From Onchocerca volvulus (lineage: Eukaryota; Nematoda; Chromadorea; Rhabditida; Onchocercidae): a DNA stretch of 64,000 nt. The position numbers and the translations under genes are program-made. Shown here one piece after another: positions 40,596 through 54,748 of this stretch. Where the stretch lies: contig HG738139.1 in the NCBI GenBank assembly GCA_000499405.2, forward strand, positions 4,488,616 to 4,552,615, written 5' to 3'. The notes beneath the pieces were generated by a model that saw only the letters and a list, made by a program, of their open reading frames with translations, made no database searches and was not told the origin of the DNA. Every line of letters begins with the position of its first letter. Positions within the stretch are counted from its first letter, which is position 1.

Positions 40596-43500
40596 TCAAC
40601 TGCTATTAGCAGAAGCTACGTATGATGTTGGAAATCGTCCAATTTTATTGTTTATCTTAGATATCACAATACTATTTCCATCAATCATTTGATTATTCGA
40701 AATAATTTGTCCAATCATCCAATCATTGCCAATCTTACCTTCTACTAAGACGCAATCACCTGCGTGAACATCTAATTCATCTTCTGTTGTAGCCGTAAAA
40801 TCATACAGGACACGGTAAATCCGCTTAATTGTTTCACTATTACTGGTACACGTTGATGATGACGTATTTTGCATATGTTGTGATTCATCGCACGATATCA
40901 TTGAACGTGGAGCAGCGTATTGTTCTAACGGTTCACGTGTTTCGTTAACAATCTATAAAGGATTTCACGTGAACGCAATATAACAATTTGTCAATGATCT
41001 TTTATCTAAATATCTCTAATATTGGGTTTATAGTATCGGTCATTTCAGTAAGCGGAAACAATTAACAGTTAAACTAATATTATTAAGTTGAAATAATGTA
41101 CGACGGAATCGTCCCAGTGTTTCACGTGTTTCTATAATTTTTACTTCATTCAAATTCGATTTGTAAAAATAAGAAAGTTAAAATTTTATAAATTTCATCA
41201 ATTTTGCTTTTTTCACGTAATTTTTTTTTGCAAGAAAAAGTATGGTACTTTATGTAATAATACGTATAAGCAACCTAATTAAATTTAACTTTGTCTTATC
41301 AAATGGCAAAAAAATGATCAATTACAGTAGGAAAGATCTTACTGGTTCAGTTTCATCTTCCATACTTGATGTTGTTGGTAAACTTGGCGCAGATGGTTTT
41401 TCAATATTTTCAAAATCATCTAAAGGTATTGTCAACACCGTTTGCGTCAAACCCTATATTACAAAAAGAAAACAGAAATTAATACACAAACATTTCATCA
41501 ATTATATTTGTTTGAAACAAATTATTTCAAATATTTAAAAATAATATTTCATTTTCAACTTTTTTTCCTTTCTCTTTCTTTACATAACTTTTTTTTTGTT
41601 TTTTTCAAATTTCAATAAATAAAAATGAAAAAAATCAAAATAAATTTACAATTTTATCCTTAAATTTTTGCTGGAAACGCGCTAATCGATGATATTCTCT
41701 GTTTTGTGCACCATCGATACTTTTCAGTGCTTCATTGATTTTATAAATCAAATATTCCAGAAATTCGATATAACTCTTAAAAAATAAAAGCATTAAAAAA
41801 TTTAATGGATTTCAAATTTCGAGAAAAATCTCACGAAAAATCAATTATTTGCGACAAATTTTTTGTTAAAAATTGAATCCCTTATACAATTTGCTAAGTC
41901 CATTATTAAAAATCCGATCAATTGTAGTCAAATCCCTTATCAATTTTATATTGTCGATATTTTTGCTTTTCTCTCTAATTTTTATCTACACTAAAATATA
42001 TAGCTGACACTAATAAATCGATATAAATACTTGATAACATTGATAATATGAATTCATATTTGATCTGATGAACTAAATATAACGAATGGATTAATTTAGA
42101 TTGACCTGATTTTTATATGCGACTTTTTTTTTTCAAATTTAATTTAACTTAATTAACATATGTACTTTGGAGTAGATCTTTTAATTTTACATTTACTATT
42201 TTTGATTTGAAAGAAAATAATAATTGCTTTTCAAATCATTTCAACATTCAATAAATTACCGTAAAAAATCAAAAAATTTAAAAAAATAGCAAATGCCACT
42301 TAATTACTTATATCAAATTACAAATTAAATTACTATATTTTTAAAATTGGTTCAAACTGATTCAAATCTATGTTACACTTTAAAATATAATCATAATGAA
42401 TTAATAATTCCTGATTGTTAATGAAATATTCCTAAAAAGATTTCATTTCGATCTTTTCCAAAAAATCTCTATTAATTAAAAAATGAAAATAAAAATAAAC
42501 ATAAACTTACACAATTTGTAATATTTGTCGATGATGGTAATGTTGGATTTACTTCTAATTGAGTACGCTTCAAATATTCGTGAAGTACAGCGTTAATTCT
42601 TTCCAATGTCCAGCGTCGTCGTTGTCCACCTATTACTTCAGCAAAATTTTCCGCCTGAAATGCTTCGATGACAATGATTTATTTCTCTTGCTCAAGTGAT
42701 AAATTTATTCTGATATTCATTCAAAGAAATTAAATCCCGCGTCATCCATTAGATTTGACTAATTAATTTCATGTATTTTTTTGATTCTAATTAATAAGAA
42801 ATATTCAATATTTATGCTTCTGATGTAATATTTCTACGCAGTACAATTCATTCATTCAGTTGATAACTAATTAACCGATAATTAAGCTAATAATAATTTT
42901 TTTCTTCTAATCAATCCTATATATATCGTTATATTGTAAATGTCTAGAAATATTAAAAATTACATATTATAATTAACTTAATTTAATTTTGGAACTCAAT
43001 TTAATTTAATTCCTAATTTAATTTCATAGTTTGCCACGAGAGCTTTTCATAGAAATTTCTAATAATATATAATCGTTTTTTATATGATGATAATAAATAT
43101 GATAGACTAGTTTTTCATAATCTATCATATTTTATCATCATATAAATACTAATTGTATATTGTAATTAATTCCATTTAATTATATTTACATAAACATTGT
43201 ATGGCTTTTGTTATCATAATAAAGATTATTATCATTATAATTAATTTAGTATGATTATGAAAAAATATTGAATATTCTATTATATGCATATTATGATAAT
43301 AAAATTATGTCTTATTAATAATTTACGTATCAATTGTGCAAGCATAAATATAAGTAATTAAATAATTATTACTTTACATTACTATCATTAGTGTGCAACC
43401 AGTACTATCAGAATAAAGTGTATCTACAACAAATTGTTAAATTAAAAAGAAACGAAAAAACTGCATTTTACAAGCAAAAAATTGCAATTAAAAGAAAATT

Positions 43501-46500
43501 AAATTAAATTTAATCAATTAATTAAAAAAAAAGGAAAGAAAGAGAAACTAACATGAAAATCACATAAATATATTGTATGATTTGTTGAACAAATTGGCGT
43601 TAACATCGAAATTTGTTCGTTTGGTTCCGCATTAATTGCATCATTTAAAGCATTTATGCAACGTTCAAACATCTAAAAAATCAATTCTTTCAATATTTTT
43701 AAAATTTTTATGAAATAATAAAATTTCATCAAAAGGATAAATAAAAAAGAGAAAGAAAAAAAAAGCATTTATTAAAAAAAGAGAGTATTTTAGTAGATGA
43801 TAGTTGATATCTTTTGTTTGATAGAAAATTCTTTTAAAGTAGCCGCTTGGAATGACCTTCATATTCATTGAAATGACCTTCGATAATAGATTGCATTATA
43901 AATGCTTTTGAAATATTCCACTTTATATTTGAAATTAATTAAGAAAAAAAGAATTTTTTCTTTGAACGATTTTACATATGATCAAATTTATTTGTTAAAA
44001 TTTAAAAAAAAAAACTTATTTCATTAACTGCACGAAATAATTAGGCAGTATACAGGAAAATAAGATGAGTGAAAAGAAAAAGGAGAAGAAAATATTCTGA
44101 AATTAAAATAGATACAAAATTTAAGTTTAGATAATCGAATAAAAAAAAGATAATGAAGATAATTTTTCATCGTAGGTTACTATTAATTGGAATAAAATTA
44201 ATTGATAGAATGTTTCGTTTATTTTTAATTTTAAGAAACAAATCATTTAAAAATTAAGTAAGCATGAAATGAAAGTTATAAATTAAAAAAAAATTTGATT
44301 ATTGCGATACCTGAAAGATGTGGGAGAAGAAAAATTGAAAAAAAAAGTCATCAATTTAAATAGAAAATTTAGTAATATAAAAAAATTTTACCATATTTAA
44401 ATTTGGTCCTAATTGGGAAATTTTTCGTTGAAATCGTCCAAGTGCTGTTTGACAATGTGCCAAACGTTGTTTTTCGACAAGTTCCAAATATTCGACGCCT
44501 TTCCGGAGTACGCCATCCGTTAAACGTCGTTGTCGTTCGGTTGCTATCGTTTCTTCAATATATGTTTGTTCCTGTTTCATTACTTGTTCTAACAATTTCC
44601 GTTTTCTTACCGATAACTAAAAAAAAAAAAGAAAACTCAAAGAAGATGAGTAACTAATTAGAAGTTAAAATTTTCGCAATTTTTCTCTTGAATTTAAAAA
44701 AAAGTTCACTTCTTTTTTTGAACTGAATTTAAAATTGCTTAAAATAAAAAAAAAAAAAAAAAGAAAATTTTTCATAGATAATTAATTATTTACCAATATT
44801 ATTATCAAATAATTTTTGTCTTTTCTTATGGTGAAAACTAAAATAAAATTAGAAACAAAATAATTCGAAAGATGGGATGAAATATGATAAGATAAAGTCA
44901 CAGTACTATGATTTCCTATTCTGATAATAAGTCAGTGGGACGGATAATAGAGAGCATTGATAACAAATATAAGTATTAGCTTATTCTTATTCTTATTTTT
45001 TTTAATTCTTATTCTTATTCTCAATCTTATTATTATTCTTGCTCTTATTCTTTTCTTTATTCTTATTCTTATTCTTATGTTCTTATTCTCATTATTATTA
45101 TTATTCTTGTCAGTTATTACTATTATTCTGATTAAAAGCAGTGAATTCAAAAACCTTGATATTTGACATTTGATCATTATCGATGAGCTGTTCAATTTTT
45201 TCCAGATCACGACTGGAACTATGCAAAAGACGTTTAATTTTCGATAATTCATCACGTTTTGAGGTCAAAAAACGTAATTCACGATTTGCCAACTGTTCTG
45301 TCTGCAATGAAAACTATTCCCGAAATCTTTCATAATAAGTTCATTCACCAATTTCAAATTCCTTTCTGGGTGATCACTGCAAGATTGAATTATAAAATGT
45401 TAAAAAAATAAAAATAAGAGGAAAGAATTTTAAGCAGAAAAAAACTAATGAATTCATTTTATGATTTATCTGATAATTTAACGAAATTTGTTGAACTTTT
45501 CAGATTCTTTCATTGTTTGCAATGTAATTTTTGGGGCAAATAAGAAAAAAGAATTGAGAAGAAAAAATTTTAGAATAAAAGATTATTCTCTAATTTATGA
45601 CTTTTAAAAATTGTTGCTCGAAAATCACAAAATCAATACATATCTCATATAGTGAAAATTGGAAAAAATGATAGGTAAATAAAAAATTGATGAGATACGG
45701 TGGATATTGGATGGGATACGATAGTCGAAATTACGGTATCTTAATGTGGTATAGTAACAGTAATCAAAACTTAGCCAATATATTGGATATTTAAAAGTAT
45801 TGATATTATGAAATTATAAAGTTAAATATAGTATATAGAAAAATTGAAGTAAATTACATACAGCACGAATTGTCTTGTGTTGGGAATTAAAAATAGCTCG
45901 AAGAGGTTGTACAATATCATCAATTATGGCTGAGCCAAGATTGCTGCAAAATATTATTTTTTCCAGTTAATATTTTCAATTTCTATTTCCAGTTCACATA
46001 TAAATGATTAATTTCAACATCCATCTTAAAATTTACAATCGATCAAAAATCATTCCATTCAATTTTTCATTCTCTCTAGCTAAGAAACGAAAAAAACTCG
46101 TCAAATTCGAAATTTGGTTTTTTTTTTTTTTAAAATAAAAATGAACTTGTTTAAACATTAATTATTATTATCAAATAACATGAGTTTTTTGATACATTCG
46201 GATAATATACTAAAATAATAGCTTTCATGAAAATTGACCAATAATTTTAATAAAATCTCAATTTACTTGTGCATACTAGCTTGAGCATCGAATTGATCAG
46301 CAACATAACTCCATGCACGATCGATAATTCTTCAAGAAAAAAACAAAAAGTTCTTTTTTGTTTATTGATTTATTTATGCAATAAATTATTAATTGCTTAA
46401 AGTCAAAGTTTCAATCAAATATTATTTCAAATTTATCAGAGGGAATATAATCTCCCGGCACATTGACCTCCTAGAACGATAATCATCAGCATCGTCCGAT

Positions 46501-49500
46501 CATTCATCGGAAACTTTCTTCTGCAGCATATGTCGATAAGACGACAGTTGTTAAATTTGTGGAAATATGTCTATTACAAAGTGAGAATTACTACAATAAA
46601 CTTATTTTATTCAACATTTGAATATAAATTTAATAAATTTTCAATTTAATCAAACACTAAATTTTACGCCATTCTCTGAACGAAATGACAGTTGCAATAT
46701 TGAAGTATAATCATTCATCAATATTGTGATTTAAATAAATTTTAAAAAAAATTTTAAAATTTTAGAGTTAGTTTTAAATTTTAAAATTCGTCAAATTTAA
46801 AAATTTTCAGGGTATTATAAATATATCAATATTATCATTTTCGAATGAATAAATAAATGTTATAGGATTACAACAAATAAATATGCAAAAATTTTCGGCA
46901 AAAAATAAATATTTTAGATAAATTATGAAATTTTAGGATAAATGAGTGAAAGAATGTTGAATGAATGTATTTAGATAAAAGGAAGAAATATAATAAATAA
47001 TTAAATGTTTGAAATTAACAAATAAAATCATTAATAATATATGAAAAAGAGTAATTTATACCTAAACCTTTTAATATTGGGAAATTTTCATACATATCGC
47101 ACAGATTTCATCCTCTTTTGATAACATACATAAGTTAAATTGATTGCTAATTTAAAAATTATAAAAAATGAATTCAAAGGAAATTGTAAACATCGAAGAT
47201 GTTTGTAATGGAATTTGAAAAAAAGCTTGAATTAAAATTGAAAAGATTACCCAGGTGATTTTGATGAAACTTTATGCAATCTTGACGATAACTTTTGCAT
47301 CGTCTTTGAATATGCAAAATCCAAAGATGCTCTAAAATACAAATCAGAAAAAAAGCTGAAATTTGAAATATTTTGTTTAAAAGTATCGATTAGTTTTTCT
47401 TTTTTCAGAATTTTTATAAAATAAAATTTTCCAACAATTTCATGTTGTAGCATTTCGGAAATTTTCAAACAAACAAAAAAAATTACCTTTCATCAAAAAT
47501 TGAAATGATTTCTCGTAATATATCATTATTAGTATGAACAAGTTGTCGTAATTGAGGAAATGCTGCTGGCGTCTGAAATAAAATTTTTAATGGAAAATCA
47601 TCGAAAGTAAAAGAAAATTTTATAATTTCCATCCTTAATAAATTTCAGATTTTTTCAATTTCTTGATTATATTCAGCAAAACTAGTAATGACGAAAATTT
47701 TTAGTTTTAATATTTAATTTAATAAAATTAATTCATTGTAAATTTCAATAAATTTAAAAATCTTATAGAATTTAATTCTATATAGGGTTTTTAAATTTAC
47801 AAATTAAAAAAGCCTTCTACAATAAATTTTAAGATTTAGTCGAAGTATTTATGGTATCAAAATTATTGAATATTTTTTTATTTTTTATTTTTATTTGTTT
47901 TCCTTCTTTTTTTTCGCTTTTCGTCTTTTCATTTCAGAATTTGACATGAAATCGAAATGGTAGTTAGCAAATATTCAATATTTTTACGAGATACATATAT
48001 ACAATGATTGATTAATTAATTGATAAATATTAACATACTGATGGTAAATAAAATTTTATGTTTCACTCTCTACTAATTTATCGATTTAAATTTTAGAAAT
48101 TCGAATTATACCGGTCAATACGATTTAATTTAATGCTTACTGATTAAAAAAAAACTCATCGTATTTTCAACGAATCATTAACTTACAAATATTTTACTAA
48201 TTCTTACGTATAATTTTCATACAGAACCACCTTTTAATTTTTTCTTTTCTTCTCTAGTTCTTTTTCTTTTTTTTTTTAAATTTCCAAACCGAAAATTCTT
48301 AGTAAAGTTCTATAAAATTCATATATATATATATATATATATATGTATAAGAATACGACATTTTGTAAGCCTTCAAGTTTCAAAGTTCCAATGATATTAT
48401 GGGAAATATAATATAATTGAGAATTGGAAGTATTGAAAAAATCCATAATTCATATTTTATAATTTATTATACTACGACACATTCAACTCTTTTTTCTACA
48501 CTAAAAATTACCATCAAAAATGGAAGCACTATTTAAAAAAACCGGATCCGTTATTGAGAAACCGGATCAGCATGAATAATTTCAGCAATCTGACAACGAT
48601 TAATCTCTTTAAATTTTTGTGAAACTTTTCCAAAAAGAGATTAATGATCGGCTATAATTGATATATACTCAGTCATATTACTACTACAAAAATATATTAT
48701 GCAAAATAATCAATGACTTTTATAAAGTCAGATTGAAATTTTTGATTAAATTTAATTTTTTCCCTTTTTTTTTTGCTTTTTTTCTAGCAATTTATAGGAT
48801 AGATATGAAAGTCCTTGAGAGAATAATTTTTTCTCTTTTTGAATAAAATTATATCAATATTACTATCATTAGTAAATTTTAATGCTTCCTTATTAGTACA
48901 AAGAATTCGTTTAGCAAACAAATATTCAATTGACTTAATGAATCATTTCTTAATTTTTGCCACAATTCATACAAATATATCAAATAATAAAAAAGTTTTT
49001 AATTTCTATTTACATAAATTTTTTACAAAACAATGAATTTACACGATTGTTCATACAAATCGTTTATTGTCTTGTTTACATTTATAATTCCAAAACAAAG
49101 AATTTTCGACTATTTAAAATTGCATTAACGATTGAAAGTTTTCCATTATTCAATTGAACTTCTTAAACATCTTGGTAGTAATAAATTCAAATTTTAATGC
49201 TGCATCAATAGATATTATTCATTCATTTATTTGTTGTTAACATTATTCTAAATTAAAAATCATTTATTTTAAATATTTAATTTCCAAAGAAATTTTTTTG
49301 TTGTTGAAAAAAATACGATTTCAAATGTTTGAATTTTAATTTTCTCTTTTTATTCAAAATAATGGTACAAAAAAAAGATAATTTTATTTATTTGAAGGCA
49401 AAATTTTCATAAACTTTATTTCATTTTGAAAAAAAAAATCATGAAAATTTGTACAGCATTGCAAAAATTTTTTCGTCAATGTATGTGAAGATTAATAAAA

Positions 49501-52500
49501 TTTTGTTAATTTTTCTTTTTTCTTTTCTTTCTTTCTTTCTTTTTTTTTTTTTTTTTTTAAATGCAGTAATTCGATATAAATTATATGTACCATTTTTCAA
49601 AAATATTTTTTCAATATTTTTTTTTTTTGAAAGAAAATGAAAAATAATTGTTGGTGAATTGAAAATGTTGATAAGCATTCATTGTATTTTTATTTTTCAG
49701 CAATTTGAAATTATCATTTCCAAGAACTGTTCAGAAATATATTACTGAAATGAGCAAATTTGTCAAACAAACTAATTTTGCATTTTAAATGAAAGAATTT
49801 TAATTTTTATTTAAAAAGTTATGAGCAAAAAATGCTAAAAATGAAGTTAATTAAAAATGTTTAATTTAAATTGAAACTTAGAACTTAGTGATGCAAAAAT
49901 TAGAAAGAAAGGGAAAAGAAGACAGAAAGAGAATGGAAAAAAGATTAACTTTTTTCTACTATAAATATATTCCAAAAGTGTTAATAACACTATTAAATAT
50001 AAAAATATTTTAGCTGATAAATTGATCAATCGATCTGATTAAGATGATAACTAAAAATGATTTATTATGATTGGATAAATTTGCTGGTCTCGAGTATAAC
50101 TGTACAATTCGTATATATTTTGCATTTTAATTTCAATTATGAATTACAGTTTGTTCAATTTATATATTTATATATGTTTATTTCAATATTTCAATTTTCA
50201 ATTTGTTTCAATTAATTTCATTATTCCGATAAAATGATCTGTTGGATTTAAAATGAGATCAATCGCATAAAGAAGGAAGAAAAAGAAAAATAATAAGGAT
50301 ATTTCAATGAAAAGTAAAAAGTTTAATTCAAATTTTTTCTAACTGGCTAAACAGGAAAACAAGTTTGATGTATTCAAATTTGTTCGTTCGTTTTTTTTTT
50401 TTTAATGCAAAAATAAGAAATAAACAAATTTAAAGGCAATATGAGTAAATTAATAACAAATCGAACGATTTGACAAATTAATTTCTGAAAAATTTAGAGT
50501 TAAATTAAAAGTATACATTACTGTTGAAATGAGGAGAATTATCAAACAAAAACAGAAAAAATTAATATAAAGTTCAATTTTGATCATTTTATGATACATT
50601 TCGAAAAAAAAACAATTTTATTTTAAAACATTGTTGGAACAATGTATGGAAAAATTATTGAGAAGAGAATTGGAATTTTTTATTTTATCAAATAAAACGT
50701 TATTTCATCAATTTCTATTACTTTGATTATAAAAAAATTGATAAAGTTTATTGACTAAATATATTATTAAAAAAGAAATATCAAGCATTCCTTTTATTAA
50801 AATTCGAATATTATTAATTCATTTACAATACTATTTTCAAAATCTATGTAAATAAAAATTTAAACGTTCGTTGTTCTTTTTCACACAACATTTCAATTTC
50901 TTCATCGATTGATTTGAAATTTTAACAGAACTAGTCGCATGTTTCATGTTTCTTTTTTTTTTTTTTTACTTTTTTTTCCTACCTGTCACATCTGCGAAAG
51001 TAATAAGCAAACTGAATTTATTGATCATCCCCACTTTCTTTATTGATCATTTTTACAGAACGTTTCAAATTCTTCATTGATTAATTCGAAATTTTGAAAC
51101 AAACATTGCATTTGAACAGGTATGTGTTCAATTTTTTTTTTTATATGCATGTGTTCTGAAATTTTTGAACAAACGAGCGTTTACATTTTTACTTATATAG
51201 AATAACCTGGATCCGGCCACACTTCGCATTAATTTTTCATCAAAAAATTGATAATTTATAAAAATTTTGCCATTTCCTAATAATATTTCCAGTATTTAAT
51301 TCATATATTTAAACGGAAATTTGACTTTTTTTCTTCTAATTTACAACTATACTTCAATTGAATATTTTTTTAATTTTTTAATATTCTCAAATTTTCATTA
51401 CTCTTTTTTTTTTTTTTTTTTCTAAAACTATTATCCAAATAATAATTTAAACACTAGAAAAGCTCGATTTTGCATTGTAAATATGAGAAGATAATATAAA
51501 ATATTGTTTATTTAAGGCCAATTCAAAATTCTTTATTTCAATATTATCAATAAATTATAACAATGAATAATATTCAAGGAGAATTAAGAAGAGATGAGGA
51601 TAAAAGTTGAAATTTGAATTATTATCAATCATTTAGTGGAAATAAAACTCCAAAATTTCCTATAATCTTTCAAAGACATTTTGCAATTCCCTGAAAATAC
51701 TATAAAATTCCGGTTTTATTTTGCTAGCTTAAATCGAACAATCTGTTATATCTCAGAATAGTTTTCTCCCATTGTTGGATTAATCACTGAGATATCCGGC
51801 AAATAATTTATTGCCATGCATTTGAAATACTGATACCATCTTAACCTATATTTAAAGTTTTGGTCCACAAAATATTAATTCATTTCATATCGGAAAATTG
51901 CATAGTTTGATTAAATCTATCCTTCTTATCAAAAAACTTGGTGAAATATTTCAATAATATATTATCATTTAGAGGGATTAATTAATTCATTTCCAATAAT
52001 ATATCAAAAATTCCAAATTACATCCCAGTTTCTCTTCAAAAGAGAAGAAAATAAAGAGAGGAAGAAAAAACAAAATTTAACAAAATTTATGCAATATTTT
52101 AAAACATAACTAAGCATTTCCTTCTAACATTAGAGATAACAATTGGAATTATTCAAAGCCTTTGTTAATTAATCCAATTAAAAAATTCCAATTCCTAGTT
52201 CTTTTATCTTACACTTCCTTCAAATTCTCTTCTCATAAACTTGTTGAGTTTTCATAATTTTTCCATAGGATTTAAATTATAAAATAGAATGATTGAAACC
52301 AATCTGATGCAAGTAAGAAAAACCAAATTTGAATTTAAATTTGAATGACAAAAGAAATCCATTAAATTTAAATTTAAGGCCGCTAATTAGTGAACCATGT
52401 GAAAGGAAATGTTGTCAAATAAATTTAATTTAATTCTTTTCAAAAACGAGAATGAAAAAAACTTACAGAAAATTTCCTAACTAGCATAGATTGTTGATGT

Positions 52501-52601
52501 AATGTTGGTAAATCGACCAATGATAATTGCGATTTTGACAAGCCGTTAAATAGCGAACCACGTGAAAGGGAACGTCGTAAACGCGACATACGACTATGCA
52601 T
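40596..52601 (-). CDS. NOSTRIN-like F-BAR and SH3 protein, 12 exons, 558 aa
   Basis: Exons in coding order: 52601-52467, 47572-47487, 47331-47251, 46329-46267, 45943-45862, 45301-45155, 44616-44392, 43672-43553, 42654-42511, 41775-41650, 41453-41343, 40952-40596 (1677 nt, all junctions in frame). The F-BAR part (about 60-320) shows ISIFDERASLDFAYSKTMQKL, SMHNNLGSAIIDDIVQPL and long charged helices, collinear with human NOSTRIN. A further helical region (VLHEYLKRTQLEVN to ARFQQKFKDKI, about 345-403) may be an HR1/REM coiled coil. An SH3 domain closes the chain (486-552; YRVLYDF, GNDWMIGQI, GRFPTSYV) with an insert between its last strands. Expected role: membrane curvature and endocytic adaptor linking to dynamin or actin regulators. 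The ATG at 52601 is the first in frame after a stop; another is 12 nt downstream. Intron 1 is 4.9 kb, so an extra small exon is possible. Confidence 0.85.
44978..45116. repeat. (TTATTC)n hexanucleotide microsatellite in the NOSTRIN-like gene
   Basis: About 20 imperfect TTCTTA/TTATTC units in intron 6, starting about 40 bases inside the donor of exon 6. Low-complexity ORFs here on both strands are artefacts. Confidence 0.85.
46440..46560. other. GC-richer patch in the intron between exons 3 and 4 of the NOSTRIN-like gene
   Basis: About 120 bp containing CTCCCGGCACATTGACCTCC and several CGAT/ATCG words stands out against the AT-rich intron. No ORF or tRNA fold was recognised. Confidence 0.3.
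48320..48346. repeat. (AT)n microsatellite
   Basis: About 12 uninterrupted AT units in intron 1 of the NOSTRIN-like gene. Confidence 0.85.
50843..51229 (+). mobile_element. Short Helitron/Helentron-like element in intron 1 of the NOSTRIN-like gene (copy C)
   Basis: It starts TCTATGTAAATAAAAATTTAAACG and ends (to about 51203) with the inverted counterpart TTTACATTTTTACTTATATAGA. As in copy A, two direct copies of the internal block occur (CGATTGATTTGAAATTTT near 50904; TTGATTAATTCGAAATTTTG near 51080), each followed by an AACAG/GCAT word and a T-run. After the end comes CCTGGATCCGGCCACACTTCGCAT, related to the hairpin tail at 28980 but in the opposite sense. No protein fragment. It is about 350 bp long. 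Confidence 0.6.
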
Positions 52602-53169
52602 TTTGCTTAATTTTTCGTTTTTCTTCTTTTTGCTTTCCACTTTTCATGCACCAAACATCAAAATTGATTCGCTTTAACCCTTAACATTTTCATTTAATAT
52701 ATCATTCAAAATTTGCATTTTTCGCAAAAAAAGAAAAATTCAAATTTAAACTTAATCAATATAAAATAATCCAATATAATTCAATATAAAAATCGTTACT
52801 GTTTGCTGTCGTATTTGATCTCGTAACAATTCACAAGATTGTAATTACAAATAATTATTCAATCGTTAATTATTTTGATAGAATAAAGAATATTCGTTGT
52901 ATATTCAGCTAAAAAGAATTTCAAATTTACAATTTAATTAATTGCAAGGACAATTAATGAAATACGAATAAGAATAATTATTTAAGAAATATTTTCATAT
53001 TTTTTTTAAAAATATAATTAAAATCAATAAAAACAATAAAAAAAAAAACGAAATCTAATAAGAATTAAAAATATACAAAAATAGGAAATATTATTGAATA
53101 AATTTATCATTTATGAAATATACAATAATAATAATAATATATTTTGGAATTGTCTGTCTATTTTGTAGA
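52602..53169. other. 5' flank of the NOSTRIN-like gene
   Basis: AT-rich sequence just upstream of the start codon on the minus strand, probably 5' UTR or an intron within the 5' UTR. Nothing else recognisable. Confidence 0.4.
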
Positions 53170-53430
53170 AATAATTTCAAACTCGAATAACTGAAGTTTG
53201 TCGATTCTATCTTATCCTACCACAAACTAACCCAACCCGTCGCTTGCCAAATCTTTCTTCCTCCCTTTTAACAATCAGCAAAATTGACATTTGCGACGTC
53301 GACTCGATGATATCCTCTCCTCTTCCGTCGTCCCACCTTCTCCTCCGATATTTTACAACAACAGTTTCGAGCTATTGTTATCGTCGTCGTACAACACCAA
53401 CACAAACTCACTTTCACACCTTTTTTCCCT
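53170..53430 (-). promoter_or_regulatory. GC-richer island, candidate promoter or 5' UTR exon of the NOSTRIN-like gene
   Basis: About 260 bp with clearly lower A+T, several CG dinucleotides and CGTCG/GACGAC words, 570-830 bp upstream of the minus-strand start codon. The open frame on the plus strand (53244-53465) has no domain. Position and composition suggest a promoter or non-coding first exon. Confidence 0.35.
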
Positions 53431-54748
53431 CTCTTAAAACTTTCTTAAGTCAAAAATTTAAATAAATAAATAAGCATTCATGTTATTATAAATATTATGT
53501 AAAATTTACACAGAAAAGCTATACAGTACCTTTTAACATGAATAAAATCATGAAATAACACGATAATATGTATTAATTAATTACAAATTACGTAATAATA
53601 TATCAAGCAATAAATAATATTACTCTGTATTTAATTATAAGTCATTAAGTAATATATTTACGTATTTAACAAACAAAAAAAAATAAATAAATTTTTTTTT
53701 TTTTTAAATAAACCAAGAATTTCGTGTTTTATAATCAGAAATACTGTATTATTTGATCAATAATTAAATTATGAAGAATATTTGTATTTTAAATTACTAT
53801 ATCTAATTATATTATAAATTCATATCATTACGAAAAAGAAATCACATCATAATTATTTAAAAACTAATTGAATCAATTAAACTAATGCAGTAGTACTCTT
53901 TTAATGATTGTATGTTATAACTGATATGATCATATCTTTAAACTAATAATTGATAAAAAGTAATCCATTTATTTTATATGAATGTCGACGATAGCTTATA
54001 ATGATAATATTATTATTATTATGTTGTGATAATACAAGTGATAATTGTGATAAGGTCATAAGCTGTGATATTGTTAGAGTATTACTTATTATAGTATTAT
54101 GCATTACTTATCATTAACTCATTATGATAAGTAATGAGTGATCAGTTGATTGCTTATGGATTATTATAATCAATATCAAATGTTTATCAAATATCAAATG
54201 CTAAGCTTTGTAGTATTATCATGAATGAGCTATACGAACTGATAATTTATTATTCGAAATTTCTAAATTAAGGAATAGTGATTCATCATTTTGAAGCTAT
54301 CTATTTATCCAATCAAAACGCATATCAGAATAGAAAATCAAACATTTAATGATGCATGAAATAATCCTAAATTTTACTAAAAAGTTTTGAGTAAAAATTG
54401 GAACAGATTAATTGAATCGATTGATTTAATTGGTAATTTTAATGAATATACAGAATTTAAATTATCGATAAAAATTATACACTTATTAAGGATAACATAA
54501 GGCATAATGGTTGATGACAGGAACAGTGTCATACGAATGTCACATAAACGAATGAAAACCAATTGAAATCGGTGGTAAACATTTTCGAATCACCTGCATT
54601 ATCATCATCATCATTATTATCGTTGTTACCATTATTGTCATCATCATCATCATCATTAATACCGTTATTTCCTCCCTTCTCCATTTTTCATCTATCCCTT
54701 CTTCTTTTTCCTTCTTTTCCGCTTTGTATTTTTGTTACTTTATTTTAT
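53431..54748. other. Intergenic, no gene seen
   Basis: AT-rich sequence with a short (CAT)n tract at about 54597-54656. The plus ORF at 54563-54820 is low-complexity Ser/Leu/Pro from this tract and pyrimidine-rich DNA. Confidence 0.5.

Noticed and set aside
44932..45255. Ile/Arg/Lys-rich minus-strand ORF and its Leu/Ile-rich mirror
   Set aside because: Produced by the hexanucleotide repeat in an intron plus an out-of-frame reading of exon 6.
52602..52640. Upstream extension of the NOSTRIN-like start using GTG at 52640
   Set aside because: A stop codon lies two codons further up, and there is no ATG in frame before 52601.
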